Positions 47,985 to 59,482 of a stretch of DNA of 64,000 nucleotides are shown here, piece by piece. The DNA comes from Phoronis australis (Eukaryota > Phoronida > Phoronidae). The notes beneath the pieces are model-generated. The model did not search any database and was not told the origin of the DNA. It saw nothing but the letters and a program-made list of their open reading frames with translations. Each line of letters opens with the position of its first letter. Within the stretch, counting starts at the first letter, position 1. The translations under genes and the position numbers were made by a program. The stretch lies in the NCBI GenBank assembly GCA_002633005.1, contig NMRA01000163.1:94071-158070 (forward strand). The letters run 5' to 3'.

Positions 47985-50900
47985 GTAAGAGATATATACT
48001 AAGGGCATATGATGGGCGAAAGGTAAGTCCAAGGAATTTGCTAACTTAAATTTTAAAAGGCACGTTCTTCCCACGTGAAAATAACGAAATAGGCTGAATA
48101 GCTCCTAATAAACTACTCACACGTTTTCATTGCCATGGTGGCAAATGGATTCTCGCTTAAAATGAACCAAGAGATAATTGAATTGCAACATAATTTTGAA
48201 ACAAATTGCGGTAAAAGACGAACATGTATGAAAACAGGGATCAAGTTTTTGATAAATATAGATTAGCACATGGGAAAGTCGTTATCCCCCGTTATCTAGA
48301 GCCCGAGTGTATTTTGGAGAATTATCGCCGAGGGTGATAAGTCTACAAAATCCTGCAATGAATCGATCTACATTTCTCGACTCGCCTCGGCTTTGTAACT
48401 GCTTTCTGTCAGAGGCCCGGGGTCGGAGGTCGTGACCTTTTAAGAAAACCCGAGCAATTTTGTAAAATAATGCTTTTACTCAAAACCAATTGAAAATTTA
48501 AACAAAATAGAACTAAAGTAAATCTATAAATTAAGGTTTAGCAACTAATATAGCTTACTACACATTTTATCACGCTAAGCTTCGACCGGGAAAATATCGT
48601 CTGCTAAAGTAGGTTACCACTAGTAACTGAGTATAATGCTCAAGTCAAAGGATCCCGACGACACGATACCCGCATTCAAATGGGAGATCGGTGATTGCAA
48701 ATGAGGGAACACGAGAGAAAAATTTCACTGAATTAAAATATCGTTTTTATGGAAATTATGCGTCTTATTTTTCATAGCGTATAAATGTCGGTACAATGCT
48801 CTTTGCTGAACATGCGATTGTTGCGCGTGCTGATGTAAGTGTTCTATTTTCACGTTCGATGACGTCAGCCGCTGAGGGGTGTAGTGGTAAAGTCGGTGAC
48901 TCGTAACTCTTGAGGCCCGGGTTTGAAGCTGGCCTCGGTTTCCCGCCAAAATGTTATCTCGCTAATGGGTTATTACACGGTTGTATATGCCGTTTGACGC
49001 TAATATTGTGGTATAAAGTCAGTTATTTTGTATCATGCGGACAACTGTCACTGTACTTACGGGCGGTAGAAACTGAGACTTCGATGTCCGTTCCTCTCGT
49101 CACCTGTTGCTTAGTCGTTTATTAGATTACGTGCATGTCCTGGCAGGAACTAGACTACTCCAATTACTCTTTAACCGTGATCTGTGGTGAAATTGACAAG
49201 TAACTTAGTGACGTTGTTCGCTCCTCACAAGCTAGCAAAGTGGTCACTTCAACATTATAATCGCATGCTAATTACGTTTAATACCACTTGGATACCGTTC
49301 GGCATCGCCACACACGTCACTCTGCTGTGCGTCGGTGAACTTGGAATCTGCTTAATCTCAAGATCGCGTATGCGTGAACTTGGAATTGAATATTCATTTG
49401 CGCAATCGGGTGAAATGTTTTGTTCAATACAAATTTTTTTATAATAATTCGGCCTTTGCCGTAACTTGTGTCGCAGATTCGGAGGAGTATGTAAGACATG
49501 GGCGTCGTACCATAGGGGACTGGGGGCTATGGCACCCCCCACTTCTTTCAGTGCTGCGCCGCCCATGGTCACTGACATAGGCGGCGCACCATATATGGCT
49601 GAGGGATATAGCCCCCCTCTTACTTCAGTGCTGCGCCGCCCATGAAAGATCTCCAAAAGTTGAAAAAACATTCATAACGTGTTTTTGTCGTGATAGACCG
49701 GCTCGAAAATCCTCCCTTCATTTTCGGGCCGGTCGAAATTCCTGAGTAAACCACATGCCTTTATTTGGCCGGTAACATGCGATTTCACGCTAATACACAT
49801 TAGCTGATGGCGTTCAAATAAGAGTTGCCTAACGAAACAATACGTCTGCTTTCACCTTTCCGCTCTTTTGATGGATTTAAACTAAGATATAACTTCATAA
49901 AATTTTGACCTACGTATGTGCTCTCTGTGTGTAAGTATCGATCGGTGTTTTAACTGAAGTCGCTTCGGTCAGATCAGTCGACTTTTAGTACATGTATTAC
50001 TACACGGCAAAGCGGTGTCCTTTGGTTTAAATTTTATATCCGTTAAGAATTTAATTTACACTTATAATATCAAAGTAAATACACATAAATTAGCGCGGAA
50101 TATCAGTAAACCTGAGTTAAAATTCCTGAGAAAGTAACAAATTTCACGAATTTATTAATCCGCAACGGTCTAATTTGCGCAGTACCACAGTATTCTAAGT
50201 AATTCGTTTTCGTGGGTGTCGCGAGCACATGTGTGAACTGTAAAGTTTCGTCGTTTTTTGCCGTTTGTATGGGAGCGTCGGGTGACGTTGTAAAGTGAAA
50301 ATCTCGATGAAAATCTGACGAAAAATGATGCTAATTTCAAGAGTTAACGATTTTTGTCAGAATTCATGACGGAAATCGGGAAGGAAGTTAAACGAAAAAT
50401 GACATTAAAATTGTTGAAAATTTACCGAAAGTTTGTGCTTCAAAATTATTTACTATTTCCACGAGAATTATCGTGAACTATTCAAGACCACCACGTTACG
50501 ATCAATGCTGGTGGCTATACCATCCACAAACAGGGATGTGTTACAAGTTCTGTATCCGTGTTCGTTAAAAACAATTTTGCAGAAAGAGTATATTGGAGCG
50601 ATCGATTGTTATCAACGACAGGTACGCTACAATGCGACTCGATTGTGCTTTTCCTGAACCTTCTAATTCTGTAGATATTGGGTTAACTAAACAGATTTGT
50701 CGGAAGAGTTCTGTACTGTATAAACTTAACGTCGCGCGGTGTAAATTTGGCCGCCGAAAAAAGTTTCATATATGCATGCTGTGTTGACGTAGGCATTTCA
50801 TCATTCACTAGAAGTAGTTCCATTGCCATACCAGGCGTAATTATCATGTTTATTGCTCAAACAACCGCGTGGGTAATGATCTATTGAAATCGCTGATGAA

Positions 50901-53900
50901 CGCGTCAAGTTCATAGTCCCTGTAACCCCTGAGAATCTATCACGATCGTTTCGCGTTATATGGTCAAAACCTATATTATTTTATTAGCATGTCATTTTAT
51001 TTAGTGCAATGCAAATTTTTATCAACGTGAACGTGATTATTTGAGTGAACTTGTCAAGTTTAATCGTATACTCTTAGCTCACGCATTCGCGATCTTATGA
51101 TTAAGCAAGGTTCCAAGTTTACGTACAGCAACTCTACAACTACGTGTGTAATACTATATGTAGTGGTATTCGTACGGAATGTAACACTAACGCAGACCTT
51201 TTCCTACACACTGCACGATTGCGTTAGTATTTTCTGCTAATATTAGTACTAATAAAATAGATTACAAATAAACACCATTGTAGGGGGTCTTCGAATTTGC
51301 TATGAAATGTGGGCAGTCGTAGCAAATAAAGAAAGAGCCACGTTATCACAAGTTCCAGCAAGCAGTGGGATTCGTGTACACTAAAATTATTCAGATCTGA
51401 GACAGCATTCATTTACCTATTTGGAAACTTACCGGGCTGACTAGCCTGTTGGTTGATAAGATACTTGTGCATTACAAAAAAAAACTGAAAAGATAACCTA
51501 ACCGGAAATCATTCCCAATCTGAGCAGGGACAAACTGAGTTGAGGCCTATTTTTGACGGTAATTACATAAACCAAAAGTCTATCTTTGACACAAGTCTAG
51601 CTCCGATTTACAGGAACTTTTAGCAGGAACAAGTGCAATGCTAAAATGCATATACGACAAGTTTTAGACAAGCTAATAAATTGTTCTTTACATATTAAAA
51701 ACTGTCCGAATTATAAGACCCAGATGTAGACAATTTAACGCAGCAGATTCTTGAGGTCTTTATGAATCAAATAAATTCGTCAACGTGACATGTTTCTACC
51801 ATCAAAAGGATATCCATGGCAACGGCGTTTGATTAAGCACGTCAAAGTAAATTTTCCAATTCAATAGGAGCTTTACCGTTTTCTCATTCGGACTACAACA
51901 GTGTGGTATCAGCTATTTGCCACCCGGTTGGATTACATGCAGTCTAGTTCAACAAAAGGGAATGATGGTTTACAAAAATTACGGTTTCAAATTTTCAGCT
52001 ATGGTACAAGAGTCCACAATGTGCAAAAATGTATCATGTCAACTGAGTCTAAGTTAAGATCTTAAACATTAGTTTACATCATAGGCTTACAGAACTATTT
52101 ATCGTTTTCGAAAAATTCAAACCAGGGCTAACTGATGGCACTTTCTACCGAATATGGTAATGCTCGAATCTTCGGAAAGTGTCTACACAAAACATTCTAA
52201 CCATTCCCTCGAAAATATAATAGTAACTTTCTTACCTAGCTCATGTTGAATATCTTTCATTTTTATCTTTGTAGTCATGTAAAAAAAGAGACGACGCGAA
52301 CAATAAGTTAACAGAATTCTTACTGCTAAGAGGAGTGCATCACACAGCGAGCTTTGTTCGTATTTTACAAGAGACCGGTCACGAGATTGTGGGCGATTAC
52401 TTGGCAAGTGAGTTGGGCGGATTCGGTGTAGAAAATAGACTCAATTCAAAGGAAATTCAAGAGAAATTGAAATTCGTCCAGCATCTAACAGCGGAGGACA
52501 ACCGAAAATTGGTCAGATTCATAGAGTCAAAGGTATGTTCTGCATTTATATACCATACGGTTCGAGTGCTTCTTTGCACTTCTCTGGCGCTGAAGATGAA
52601 TAACTAACAACACGCAGGGAAATTATGTGTCTGGCTGTCTCCACAGGAACACAGAGGCGAAATATTATTAAAATTATGTCTAAATTTCTCGTTGTTTAGG
52701 AATAGATCGTATGAACAGGAGTTCAGATAGACCCCTTTCTTAAATCGCTATAATCTAACCTCAGGGCTAAGATTTACTGCTAATGTAATACTTAACAGAT
52801 CAATAATGACTCAAGAGGCGTTGGATAAAGAACGAGCCAATACAATGTACAGGGTGTCTCAATGGCAACTGCATTCTTTATTTAGTTTTGAACATGATTA
52901 CTGGCTTAAATCCATAAGGGGAAATCAATTATGATTTTAAACCAAATAATGCATTGTTTATTTACTTGGGAAGAAGATGAATTGTATTCCTGGACGTTTT
53001 TTTGAGTTTCCAACAGCAATGTGCCATTAATTGTAGTTCTTCAACACGGTGTGTCGTAGGGTTGCCATTCCCGCACCTTTATAGATCCCATGGTGGTCCA
53101 CGCGCCAACTTTCACACCAAGGTGTAACCAACGAGTAGGGCCAGGTATAGAGTCTGACTCATGAAAACTGAATTTAAATACCCTGTGTTATATTGAAGAG
53201 TGAATACATTTTTTGGGGCACCTTGTACGTATAAAATCTAAAGCGATTCTAAATTCAATCACAACAGGTTGCGGAGAGCGTGCTACAGGCGACGTTCCAT
53301 GCTTCGTCGATGGAGAAGCAGCGTACACGAGTTGTCAAGGCGCAATGCGACGAACAAATGGCTGAGATAAAGCACCAAGTGCTGGGCCAGGAAGCCGAGG
53401 TAAGTAGGTGCTGGCAATTTCAGTGTACGTTTGAACATTATTTAATTAAAATGCAAATTTACTATGACATCATGCTGATAAGTGTCAAGCCATCTAGAAG
53501 AAGAAACTGAGACAATTCTGTTATTGTCAGCTGCAATGACGGGTCTGTGTATCGAAAGCAGGTCATGCACATCTATATTGCGCGATGCCCTTGAGTGCAT
53601 AGCTCGCTGGTCTACAAGTGTACACACACAGGGCAGTCGAAGGAATATACCCTGTAGGGCCGGTAGAGCACAAGTAGTCCACGAAACTGGATAACATTTG
53701 TTCAGACAATACCATTCGTCACAAAACTAAAACAGTATAAAACAAATAATAGACATATAGAGTTCTCAAAAATGAATTCCATTCATTTATTTATGTTTAG
53801 CCCCATCAGTTCTCACTGCTTTCCATGGGGGGCCCCAGTACAACGTCGAAAATCACCAAACCGCGACAAAATATCCATTTCTTTCCGTCTAGAATCCGTT

Positions 53901-56393
53901 TCAACGTTGTCTAAATCTTGTAAAATTCGCGACAGGTGTTGATCCATGAATCTTGTCGAAATCGCATCATCTTACTGAGCAAGATCGTTCACAAACAAAT
54001 ACTAACGGCTAAGCGCATTTTCTGGATTTCCAAAAATGGCATTCTATTGTGATGAAACTTCTATATTAATTGCCAGAAAATTCTAGCAAAAGTTCGTATT
54101 AGCTTGACGTCGTCTGGCAAAGTTCTGTCGAAGTCTGTCCAATTTATTTTGAAAACTACGATAAGTAGCGTAGTAACAGAATTTTTATTACGACGCAGTA
54201 ATGCACTGGCCTCTTCGTGCACAGCGTGCATTACCACAGTAATGCAGTTTCTTTTACTGCGCTTATGACTGAAGAAGACCTCCAGATAATTTTGTCAAAA
54301 ATGAAAAATGATGCTGAATTCACAAGGCAACTTCGTAATCATAGTCCCGAATAGCCAGCACACGTACTTGGGACGGTCGAAATTTCTCAAGACACCAATC
54401 CTGGTCAACGCATCAACTCTGAATAATTCAGTGAAAATTTTCCATGCACATACAGCTCAGAAGTTATTATAATGCTTATTTTGATATATGTAGGACCTCA
54501 TCACCAAGTCTGTACATTTAGCCAAAAACTAGTAAACCATGGAATTTACCTCACCAAAAATACTAGATACTTCCTGAAAGTAGAAATTCCGTAAAATTTG
54601 ATTTTTTTATTTTATAGCAACCTTCTACAATTAGGTCAGGTGGCCATGCTTTTTGTTAAAATTTATCAATAAGTAAGGTGCATGTACATTCATAGCAAAA
54701 CAATAGGATCAATAGCGACCAAATTTTGTACAATAGAAATCTTTAGAATCTCTAAAACGCGTTTGCATATTCTAAATTATCATTTCGTTTTTGTTTTATG
54801 GAATTATTTTTTCATGAAAACTATATACCCTGTTTTTTGATTGCCCCTCATGCAAAATTGGAACAATTTAAAACAATCCCTGAAACAAATTTCTAGAACT
54901 GAGTGTAAAGCATAGCATCTGAAAGTTTCATGTGAATCCGACAGAGCGATTTTTGAAATTTGATGTTCCGAAGTTGGCCAAAATTGGATACTTTTCTAAT
55001 GCCCTACATAACTTAATTACCTAGATAGCTTAGGCAGATCAAAGTCAATTCAAATTCCTAATAATAAATAGCCTGTTGACTGCAGTACAAGAAGTCTCCA
55101 ATACTGTATCGCAGCTCTTGTGCGTTGCGATCATTTTCAATTTACAAGCAGGCTCAATAGTCTTATTTCTTGTGTTTTCAGAAAGACGAACTAAAACAGC
55201 AAGTTAAAGAACTCATCGAAGAAAATGAAGCACTGGAGCAAAAAGTGACGGAAATGTTGAAGGAACGCGCACAAGAGAAAAAAAGTTTCGAAAAACAAGT
55301 AACAACACAACAGAATTTCGCGCTGGCGGGAAACAAAGAAATTATACGCATGCGCGAGCGTGTGCAGTCATTCGACAACCATGTACGCTCAATGAACGTG
55401 AAAGCACGATGTTTTTTTAAGCCAGACGAAGAGGACGAAATAAAACAGGACCCTGATAACGTAAGAATAAGTTTGCTGGAAAAGAATTTCGACAAGATTA
55501 TGAGTAGGATAAATGAACTCGACGTCATCAAAGAAAACATTCGGAAGGAAATGGCGCGCCAGACGAAAACTATCATTGAACTGTTACACGCACGCGAAAT
55601 TTCGAAACCTGAAGATGTTTTGAAACGTTATCTCGCAAATCAACGCGAAGGACTGGTCCGAGCATCCCGACAAACGCTAGCTCTTAGCAACAACATCCAC
55701 AGCATTTTAAGCGACGCAACACCAAAATCGCCACAAAGTCTGCGGGAAAATGACGCAAATTTTTCCTTCGAAAACGGAAATGGAAAACGAAGCAGTGTAG
55801 ACAAAGGCCGATTAGATTTTGATCAACTGAACAAACACCTTGGCATTCTGTATTCCGACGTCGAGCACTTAAAAAGCTTGTGGAGAACTAAAGATCACGA
55901 AATATTAGAACTCCAAAAAGAAAATGAAAGACTGAGAATAGAGGTCAAAGTTAACCTTCTCGGACATATGACCGACTCAAAAAACAAACGTAATAATCTG
56001 GTACACAATCACTTGGCACCCATGACGATGAATGTACAGAACGGAAATCACGTTACTGACAGTAGCTCCGCAGATGACGCGACGCTGTTTACTACGGACG
56101 GCGAAGAAAACGTTTCAAAAACTGATCAAACAGTAGCCAACATTTGCCTGCCTCCAATCCTTAGAGGTAAAACTAAATCTCATGTAAATGTGACAAACGA
56201 CAACGGAGAACTTTTGGAGAAACGAAACAAGCGATCGCTGGACCCCCTGGACAACCTTCGTTCGCCGAGGCCAGACAGTCCTGATCCAAGATCTTTGTCT
56301 CGTGCGTCAACAAGATCCGATTCCTTGCTCAGTAAAAAGTCCTCTCTAGGCACTGTTCAATTTCCGAAAGAGTGGAACAATGTGTCGCAATGA
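47847..56393 (+). CDS. CARD plus coiled-coil protein, four exons, 579 residues
   Basis: Exons 47847-47984, 52275-52532, 53268-53399 and 55182-56393 join with all introns in phase 0 and canonical GT-AG ends. Residues about 11-95 form a CARD, a six-helix death-fold domain for homotypic assembly: HRDLLVRNLILTEEFFQKLV, then KRDDANNKLTEFLLLRGV and ASFVRILQETGHEIVGDYL. Residues about 140-250 and 383-430 are heptad-rich coiled coils. An acidic stretch (KPDEEDE) lies near 257, and the tail (about 525-570) is rich in Ser, Arg and Pro. CARD plus coiled coil recalls CARD9/CARMA scaffolds of NF-kB signalling, but no MAGUK follows and clear sequence identity is not evident by eye. Expected in cytosol as an oligomeric adaptor. 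Confidence 0.85.
48279..48345 (-). repeat. Transposon-end-like repeat, inverted partner of 35050-35133
   Basis: GTCGTTATCCCCCGTTATCT, AGAGCCCGAGTG, ATTTTGGAGAATTATCGCC; see 35050. Confidence 0.6.
48868..48938 (+). ncRNA. tRNA-like SINE head
   Basis: GGGGTGTAGTGGT (48876-48888) and GGGTTTGAAGC (48919-48929) have A-box and B-box form with tRNA spacing. GTGACTCGTAACTC between them could be an anticodon arm. Acceptor pairing is poor and no CCA-ready 3' end is seen, so a SINE or tRNA relic is likelier than a tRNA gene. Confidence 0.45.
49500..49640. repeat. Two tandem units with GGGCGGCGC / GCGCCGCCC ends
   Basis: Units at 49500-49563 and 49580-49640 share GTACCATA / GCACCATA starts, a GGGCTAT(G)GC / GGATATAGC middle and the end CAGTGCTGCGCCGCCC, which is roughly the complement of the start. 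Together they look like a short MITE in tandem. Confidence 0.6.
49696..49734. repeat. Hairpin, 15-bp arms
   Basis: GACCGGCTCGAAAAT, a 9-base loop, then ATTTTCGGGCCGGTC: arms pair except one position. Confidence 0.7.
52275..52532 (+). CDS. CARD gene exon 2: CARD helices 3/4-6 and start of coiled coil
   Basis: Acceptor TTTTATCTTTGTAG, then 86 codons, then AAAG|GTATGT. It carries KRDDANNKLTEFL, the hallmark QETGHE-type helix 5/6 region, and a Lys/Glu-rich helix leading out of the domain (LTAEDNRKLVRFIESK). Confidence 0.9.
53268..53399 (+). CDS. CARD gene exon 3: coiled-coil segment
   Basis: Acceptor CAATCACAACAG, 44 codons, donor GAG|GTAAGT. VAESVLQATFHASSMEKQRT and onward is predicted helix with heptad spacing. 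Confidence 0.85.
53400..55181. other. CARD gene intron 3
   Basis: 1.78 kb with the dispersed repeat at 54540-55010. Near 54180-54250 TAACAGAATTTTTATTACGA and GTAATGCA-type phrases recur. No other gene. Confidence 0.6.
54540..55010 (+). repeat. Dispersed repeat, uninterrupted copy
   Basis: Matches 40980-41235 plus 44724-45075, and partly 46980-47125. It has no insert where the Harbinger-like element sits in the other copy. Confidence 0.65.
55182..56393 (+). CDS. CARD gene exon 4: coiled coils and tail
   Basis: Acceptor TTTCTTGTGTTTTCAG, then 403 codons to TGA 56391-56393. First ~75 residues are heptad coiled coil (KDELKQQVKELIEENEALEQ and onward). A middle helical block includes RISLLEKNFDKIMSRINELD. 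A second coiled coil contains LDFDQLNKHLGILYSDVEHL and ILELQKENERLRIEV. The tail RSPRPDSPDPRSLSRASTRS is a likely phosphorylation region. Confidence 0.92.
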   Translation, partial: KDELKQQVKELIEENEALEQKVTEMLKERAQEKKSFEKQVTTQQNFALAGNKEIIRMRERVQSFDNHVRSMNVKARCFFKPDEEDEIKQDPDNVRISLLEKNFDKIMSRINELDVIKENIRKEMARQTKTIIELLHAREISKPEDVLKRYLANQREGLVRASRQTLALSNNIHSILSDATPKSPQSLRENDANFSFENGNGKRSSVDKGRLDFDQLNKHLGILYSDVEHLKSLWRTKDHEILELQKENERLRIEVKVNLLGHMTDSKNKRNNLVHNHLAPMTMNVQNGNHVTDSSSADDATLFTTDGEENVSKTDQTVANICLPPILRGKTKSHVNVTNDNGELLEKRNKRSLDPLDNLRSPRPDSPDPRSLSRASTRSDSLLSKKSSLGTVQFPKEWNNVSQ

Positions 56394-57402
56394 CTGTGCC
56401 GTTATGATCTCACAAATTAATACCTCATTCAGACGCGGAATTTTTATAAGACCGTGACCTGTTCAGAAGGCACTCCCTAGTTGCTTAAAGCGAGGGTTCA
56501 CAACAACGTCCTATCACCCGTCTTGCCATTAATTAGCATAACATGTAAGCATTATGTACGATTGTCACGGCCTATCCACAAATTACGTTCATAGAATTCA
56601 GATGACAGTTTTTTAAAAAAACCTTCATAATTGTCAAAGCGCCAAAGTAGTTGTTATGGGGATATATCACCCCATAACCAAATGTCTTTAGTACAACAAA
56701 ATTAAAAAAATACATCTGCGGTATTTCTGGACCAATCCTAAAGTGTGTATTTTGATGGGATGAACAAAGCTGTGGTACTGAAATGTGGTTAAAATTAACG
56801 ACACCTTAGTAAAATTTGTAGCAAACCATTTGACCGAAATTCATGGTAGGTCATGTACCACAATTAAATTAGACGAAACAGTTCGTACCAATAGTTTGGA
56901 GAAATGAGTTATCATTCCGTACTCATCTAACAAAATTTGCTTTTCATTGGACTTCGAATCTGTGTCGTTTGGTAAGATTCAGGCAGGTACTTCCGAGACC
57001 TTCGCTCACTGGGAGTACGTTTTCACAGCTTGCGCATCAGGGAATTCTCTAGAGCGTGCGTATACATTGTAGAGAAACCATGAATTCTACTATCCAGAAG
57101 CTGAACGATTATTAGGCAAATTTTGCAAAAAGAGATATTTCTCAAATATGATTCAAACTGTAAAAAGTAATTAACAATTCCAATTTCAGAAAACTTACGT
57201 TATAGACAAGTACCGCTACTATTTTAATGGCGCTCATTTGATTTCCAATGAAATTAGGATATCCCCAATATCTAAGTCAAATTTACCGTTTGTTTGCATG
57301 GAACACAGCGGCACAAAATCGATCACTGGCATTTAGCGAAAGGAGCAGTTCCGAGGTAAAATGATCATATAGTAATTCTTAACTCATCGTCACGTACGCT
57401 AA
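56394..57402. other. Probable 3' UTR / downstream of the CARD gene
   Basis: No AATAAA close to the stop. ATTAAA occurs near 56866 and AATAAA at 57949-57954. No coding signal. Confidence 0.4.
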
Positions 57403-57855
57403 TACCCCGTCACACCGGAAGTCCGGTGCCACTGCGGTGCTTGTACGGCATAAACCGTATATGCACCGCCTTGATCGCCGTGGTTCCGCAGTGGTTCCGC
57501 TATTGATCGCCGTAGCACGGCGGAAAACCGCCACAACCGCGGACCTTTGAACTTCCGCAGTGCCACCGCGGGTTGGGCCAACAAATCCGCAGTGGAATCG
57601 CTGCGACACCGCCATGACCGCCGTGGCACCATACAAGGACCGCAGTAGAACCTCCATCACCGCCGTGTTTCCGCAGTACAAATGCCGTGCAATCGCCGAA
57701 AACGTAGACTGGCGATCCTAGGGCGATTCCGTGGCGCGAAGAAAAACACGTTTGACGGATAGGGGAAAACCGTTCACTACTTGCAGCATCACTACGGTGA
57801 TGGCAGTTTTGACCAAAAACTGTAGTGGCACCGCGCTTCTGGTGTGACGGGGGTA
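57403..57855. mobile_element. 453-bp GC-rich MITE, TAA duplication (Harbinger type)
   Basis: TACCCCGTCACACCGGAAG at the left and the complement of TACCCCCGTCACACCAGAAG at the right, extending to ~38 bp (CGGTGCCACT). Flanked by TAA (57400-57402 and 57856-57858). The interior is strikingly GC-rich for this region, full of CCGC(A/C)GTGG and GCCGTGG words, which produces chance frames on the minus strand. No transposase. Confidence 0.8.
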
Positions 57856-58897
57856 TAATTATCGTCTTCAGGGGTGAACGTCGTTCCCTTAACATTATCA
57901 CATTTCGCAGGTTTGCTCAAAAAAGCTCTCGCACTCAGTACGCACGTTAATAAAACACTGAGACTGGGCTGCCGTCTAATTTGGGGGTTGAGTCTGACGA
58001 GCGTTTACATTTGTTCCTAGTAACAATTCAAACTGTGTTCTGCAAGGCATGTAAACCCTATACTACAGACTTTTCTGAACAACACGTTACATATATGTTT
58101 TATTGAAGAAGCATGGCTTTCGATTTCCAGCCAACCCTTATGCCCATGTAAAATAGCGCAACTGGCACGGGATATCTATCTTATACTGTATTCGATGAAT
58201 TAAAGTCATTGATTTTTATCTTCAATAGTCAATAGACTGCCTTCATACTGGACATCAACTGAAACTAGTCGTATCAAGCCAGGCTCAATCCAGACAGCCC
58301 GTAAATTATGCTGTGACACATATTGAGTGCTAACCCGGCCACGGATTTGAAACGTATCAAATTTTGAAGGACACGGTAACGCTTACATGGTGTAGGTCTA
58401 TTGTGTTGAAGATAAAATACGCGATTACAATCACCTATCCGATTTGCGTTCTCATAATGTCACATCAAGGTTATTAGCCTACACAACACAAGAAGTATCA
58501 GCGACTTTGGACAATAAATAATCAAGTTTGAAAAAAAGAATCAAAATGAGAAACAAAAAACAACCAAACAATTAAAGTAACAGCGCATTTACGCTTACGG
58601 TGATGCCCATACGTTTTCAAGGACAACCTGATCGTCATTCAGGAATCGTCCCTAGTGAATTAATGCATAGGAACTCAGGCCACAGGAATAGACGAGAATA
58701 GACGATGATTTTCCTATCCCGTGCTCAAAAAGGCTTTTTAGTTTGATAACAGAAAGGACGTGTCTTCATTTTGCCACGTTGCATATTACTTAATTTGATA
58801 TATTACCTTAATTTTTGAACTAGATTGCCCTTGAAATAAGGACTTTAGTCATCAACAAGTAACCAATTTTCATTATATATTTATTCACTGTGTCACC
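57856..58897. other. Intergenic, no gene
   Basis: AT-rich. It contains AATAAA at 57949-57954 (plus), a distant candidate poly(A) signal for the CARD gene. Otherwise nothing recognisable. Confidence 0.4.
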
Positions 58898-59081
58898 AGG
58901 GCCCGGTCTCCAATCTTTTTACTCGAAATTGAACTCGAAATTAGGTTTGGCATTTTCTACTCTACTTTTGGGCGAACTCAAGATAAGTGTCTATTATTCT
59001 ATGCTTGAGTACACAATAACTTACGTAGATAATTTATTGCCCTTAGTTCACAGTTTGTAAACGCAATACTAATGCAATAAG

Positions 59082-59082
59082 N
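59082..59082. other. Assembly gap or ambiguous base (N)
   Basis: Single N just before the GGAC repeat. Unlike the other two Ns, the flanks are not duplicated. Confidence 0.9.
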
Positions 59083-59116
59083 ATGAACGTATGTCAAAGG
59101 GTTTTGGAGATAGAGC

Positions 59117-59187
59117 AGCGGACGCCGGACGCCGGACGCCGGACGGACGCCGCCCGGACGGACGGACGGACGGACGGACGGACAGAG
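59117..59187. repeat. GGACGCC and GGAC tandem repeats
   Basis: Several GGACGCC units followed by seven or more GGAC units; frames through it (Asp-Gly-Arg or Val-Arg-Pro-Ser repeats) are artefacts. Confidence 0.95.
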
Positions 59188-59411
59188 ATGACGGCATAAT
59201 GCGTCCACATATAAATATGTGGGCGCATAATAATGTATTCGAGCACAGTCTGATAACCAATTATCTTAAGTTCGCACAAAAGGAGCAGAGAAATTGCCAA
59301 AAACAGTTTCGAGTTCGTTTCGAGTACAAAGATTAGAGACCGGGCCCAGGTGGTGTGACAGCGAACTCAAGTAGGCCATGCTAAATGAAGACGCAACAAT
59401 ATCGCTGAGTA

Positions 59412-59482
59412 AGCTAATGTGATAAAATGCTTCGCTTGTAAAATACGTGGCGATTTCGCGAAGTCTTCCTTGTTCTTGCGCT
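59412..59482 (+). repeat. Dispersed ~70-bp repeat with GTGATCAC, copy 3 (diverged)
   Basis: AATGTGATAAAATGCTTCGC, TTGTAAAATACGTGGCGATT, TCGCGAAGTCTTCC, TTCTTGCG. Confidence 0.5.

Larger units (their letters stand above)
47985..52274. other. CARD gene intron 1 (4.29 kb)
   Basis: Holds the inverted repeat partner at 48279-48345, a tRNA-like SINE head at 48868-48938, the GGCGGCGC tandem units at 49500-49640 and a hairpin at 49696-49734. The stretch 49750-52270 shows no gene. Confidence 0.6.
58898..59350. mobile_element. 453-bp MITE with ~90-bp TIRs (hAT-like ends) and GGAC repeats
   Basis: CAGGGCCCGGTCTCCAATCT at the left and the complement of CCTGGGCCCGGTCTCTAATC at the right. Similarity continues inward over CTCGAAA, TTTGGCAATTTCT-like and GAACT(C/T)AAGATAA to about 59262. 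A CAGGG terminus is hAT-like. Flanking TGTGTCAC / GGTGTGAC are only an imperfect 8-bp repeat. The centre holds an N and a GGAC microsatellite. Confidence 0.7.

Noticed and set aside
55178-55576. 132-codon minus-strand frame, Ser/Phe-rich
   Set aside because: Antisense shadow of the coiled-coil exon 4.
57379-57901. Three overlapping minus-strand frames of 77-133 codons
   Set aside because: Lie in a GC-rich MITE where stop codons are scarce; repetitive composition.
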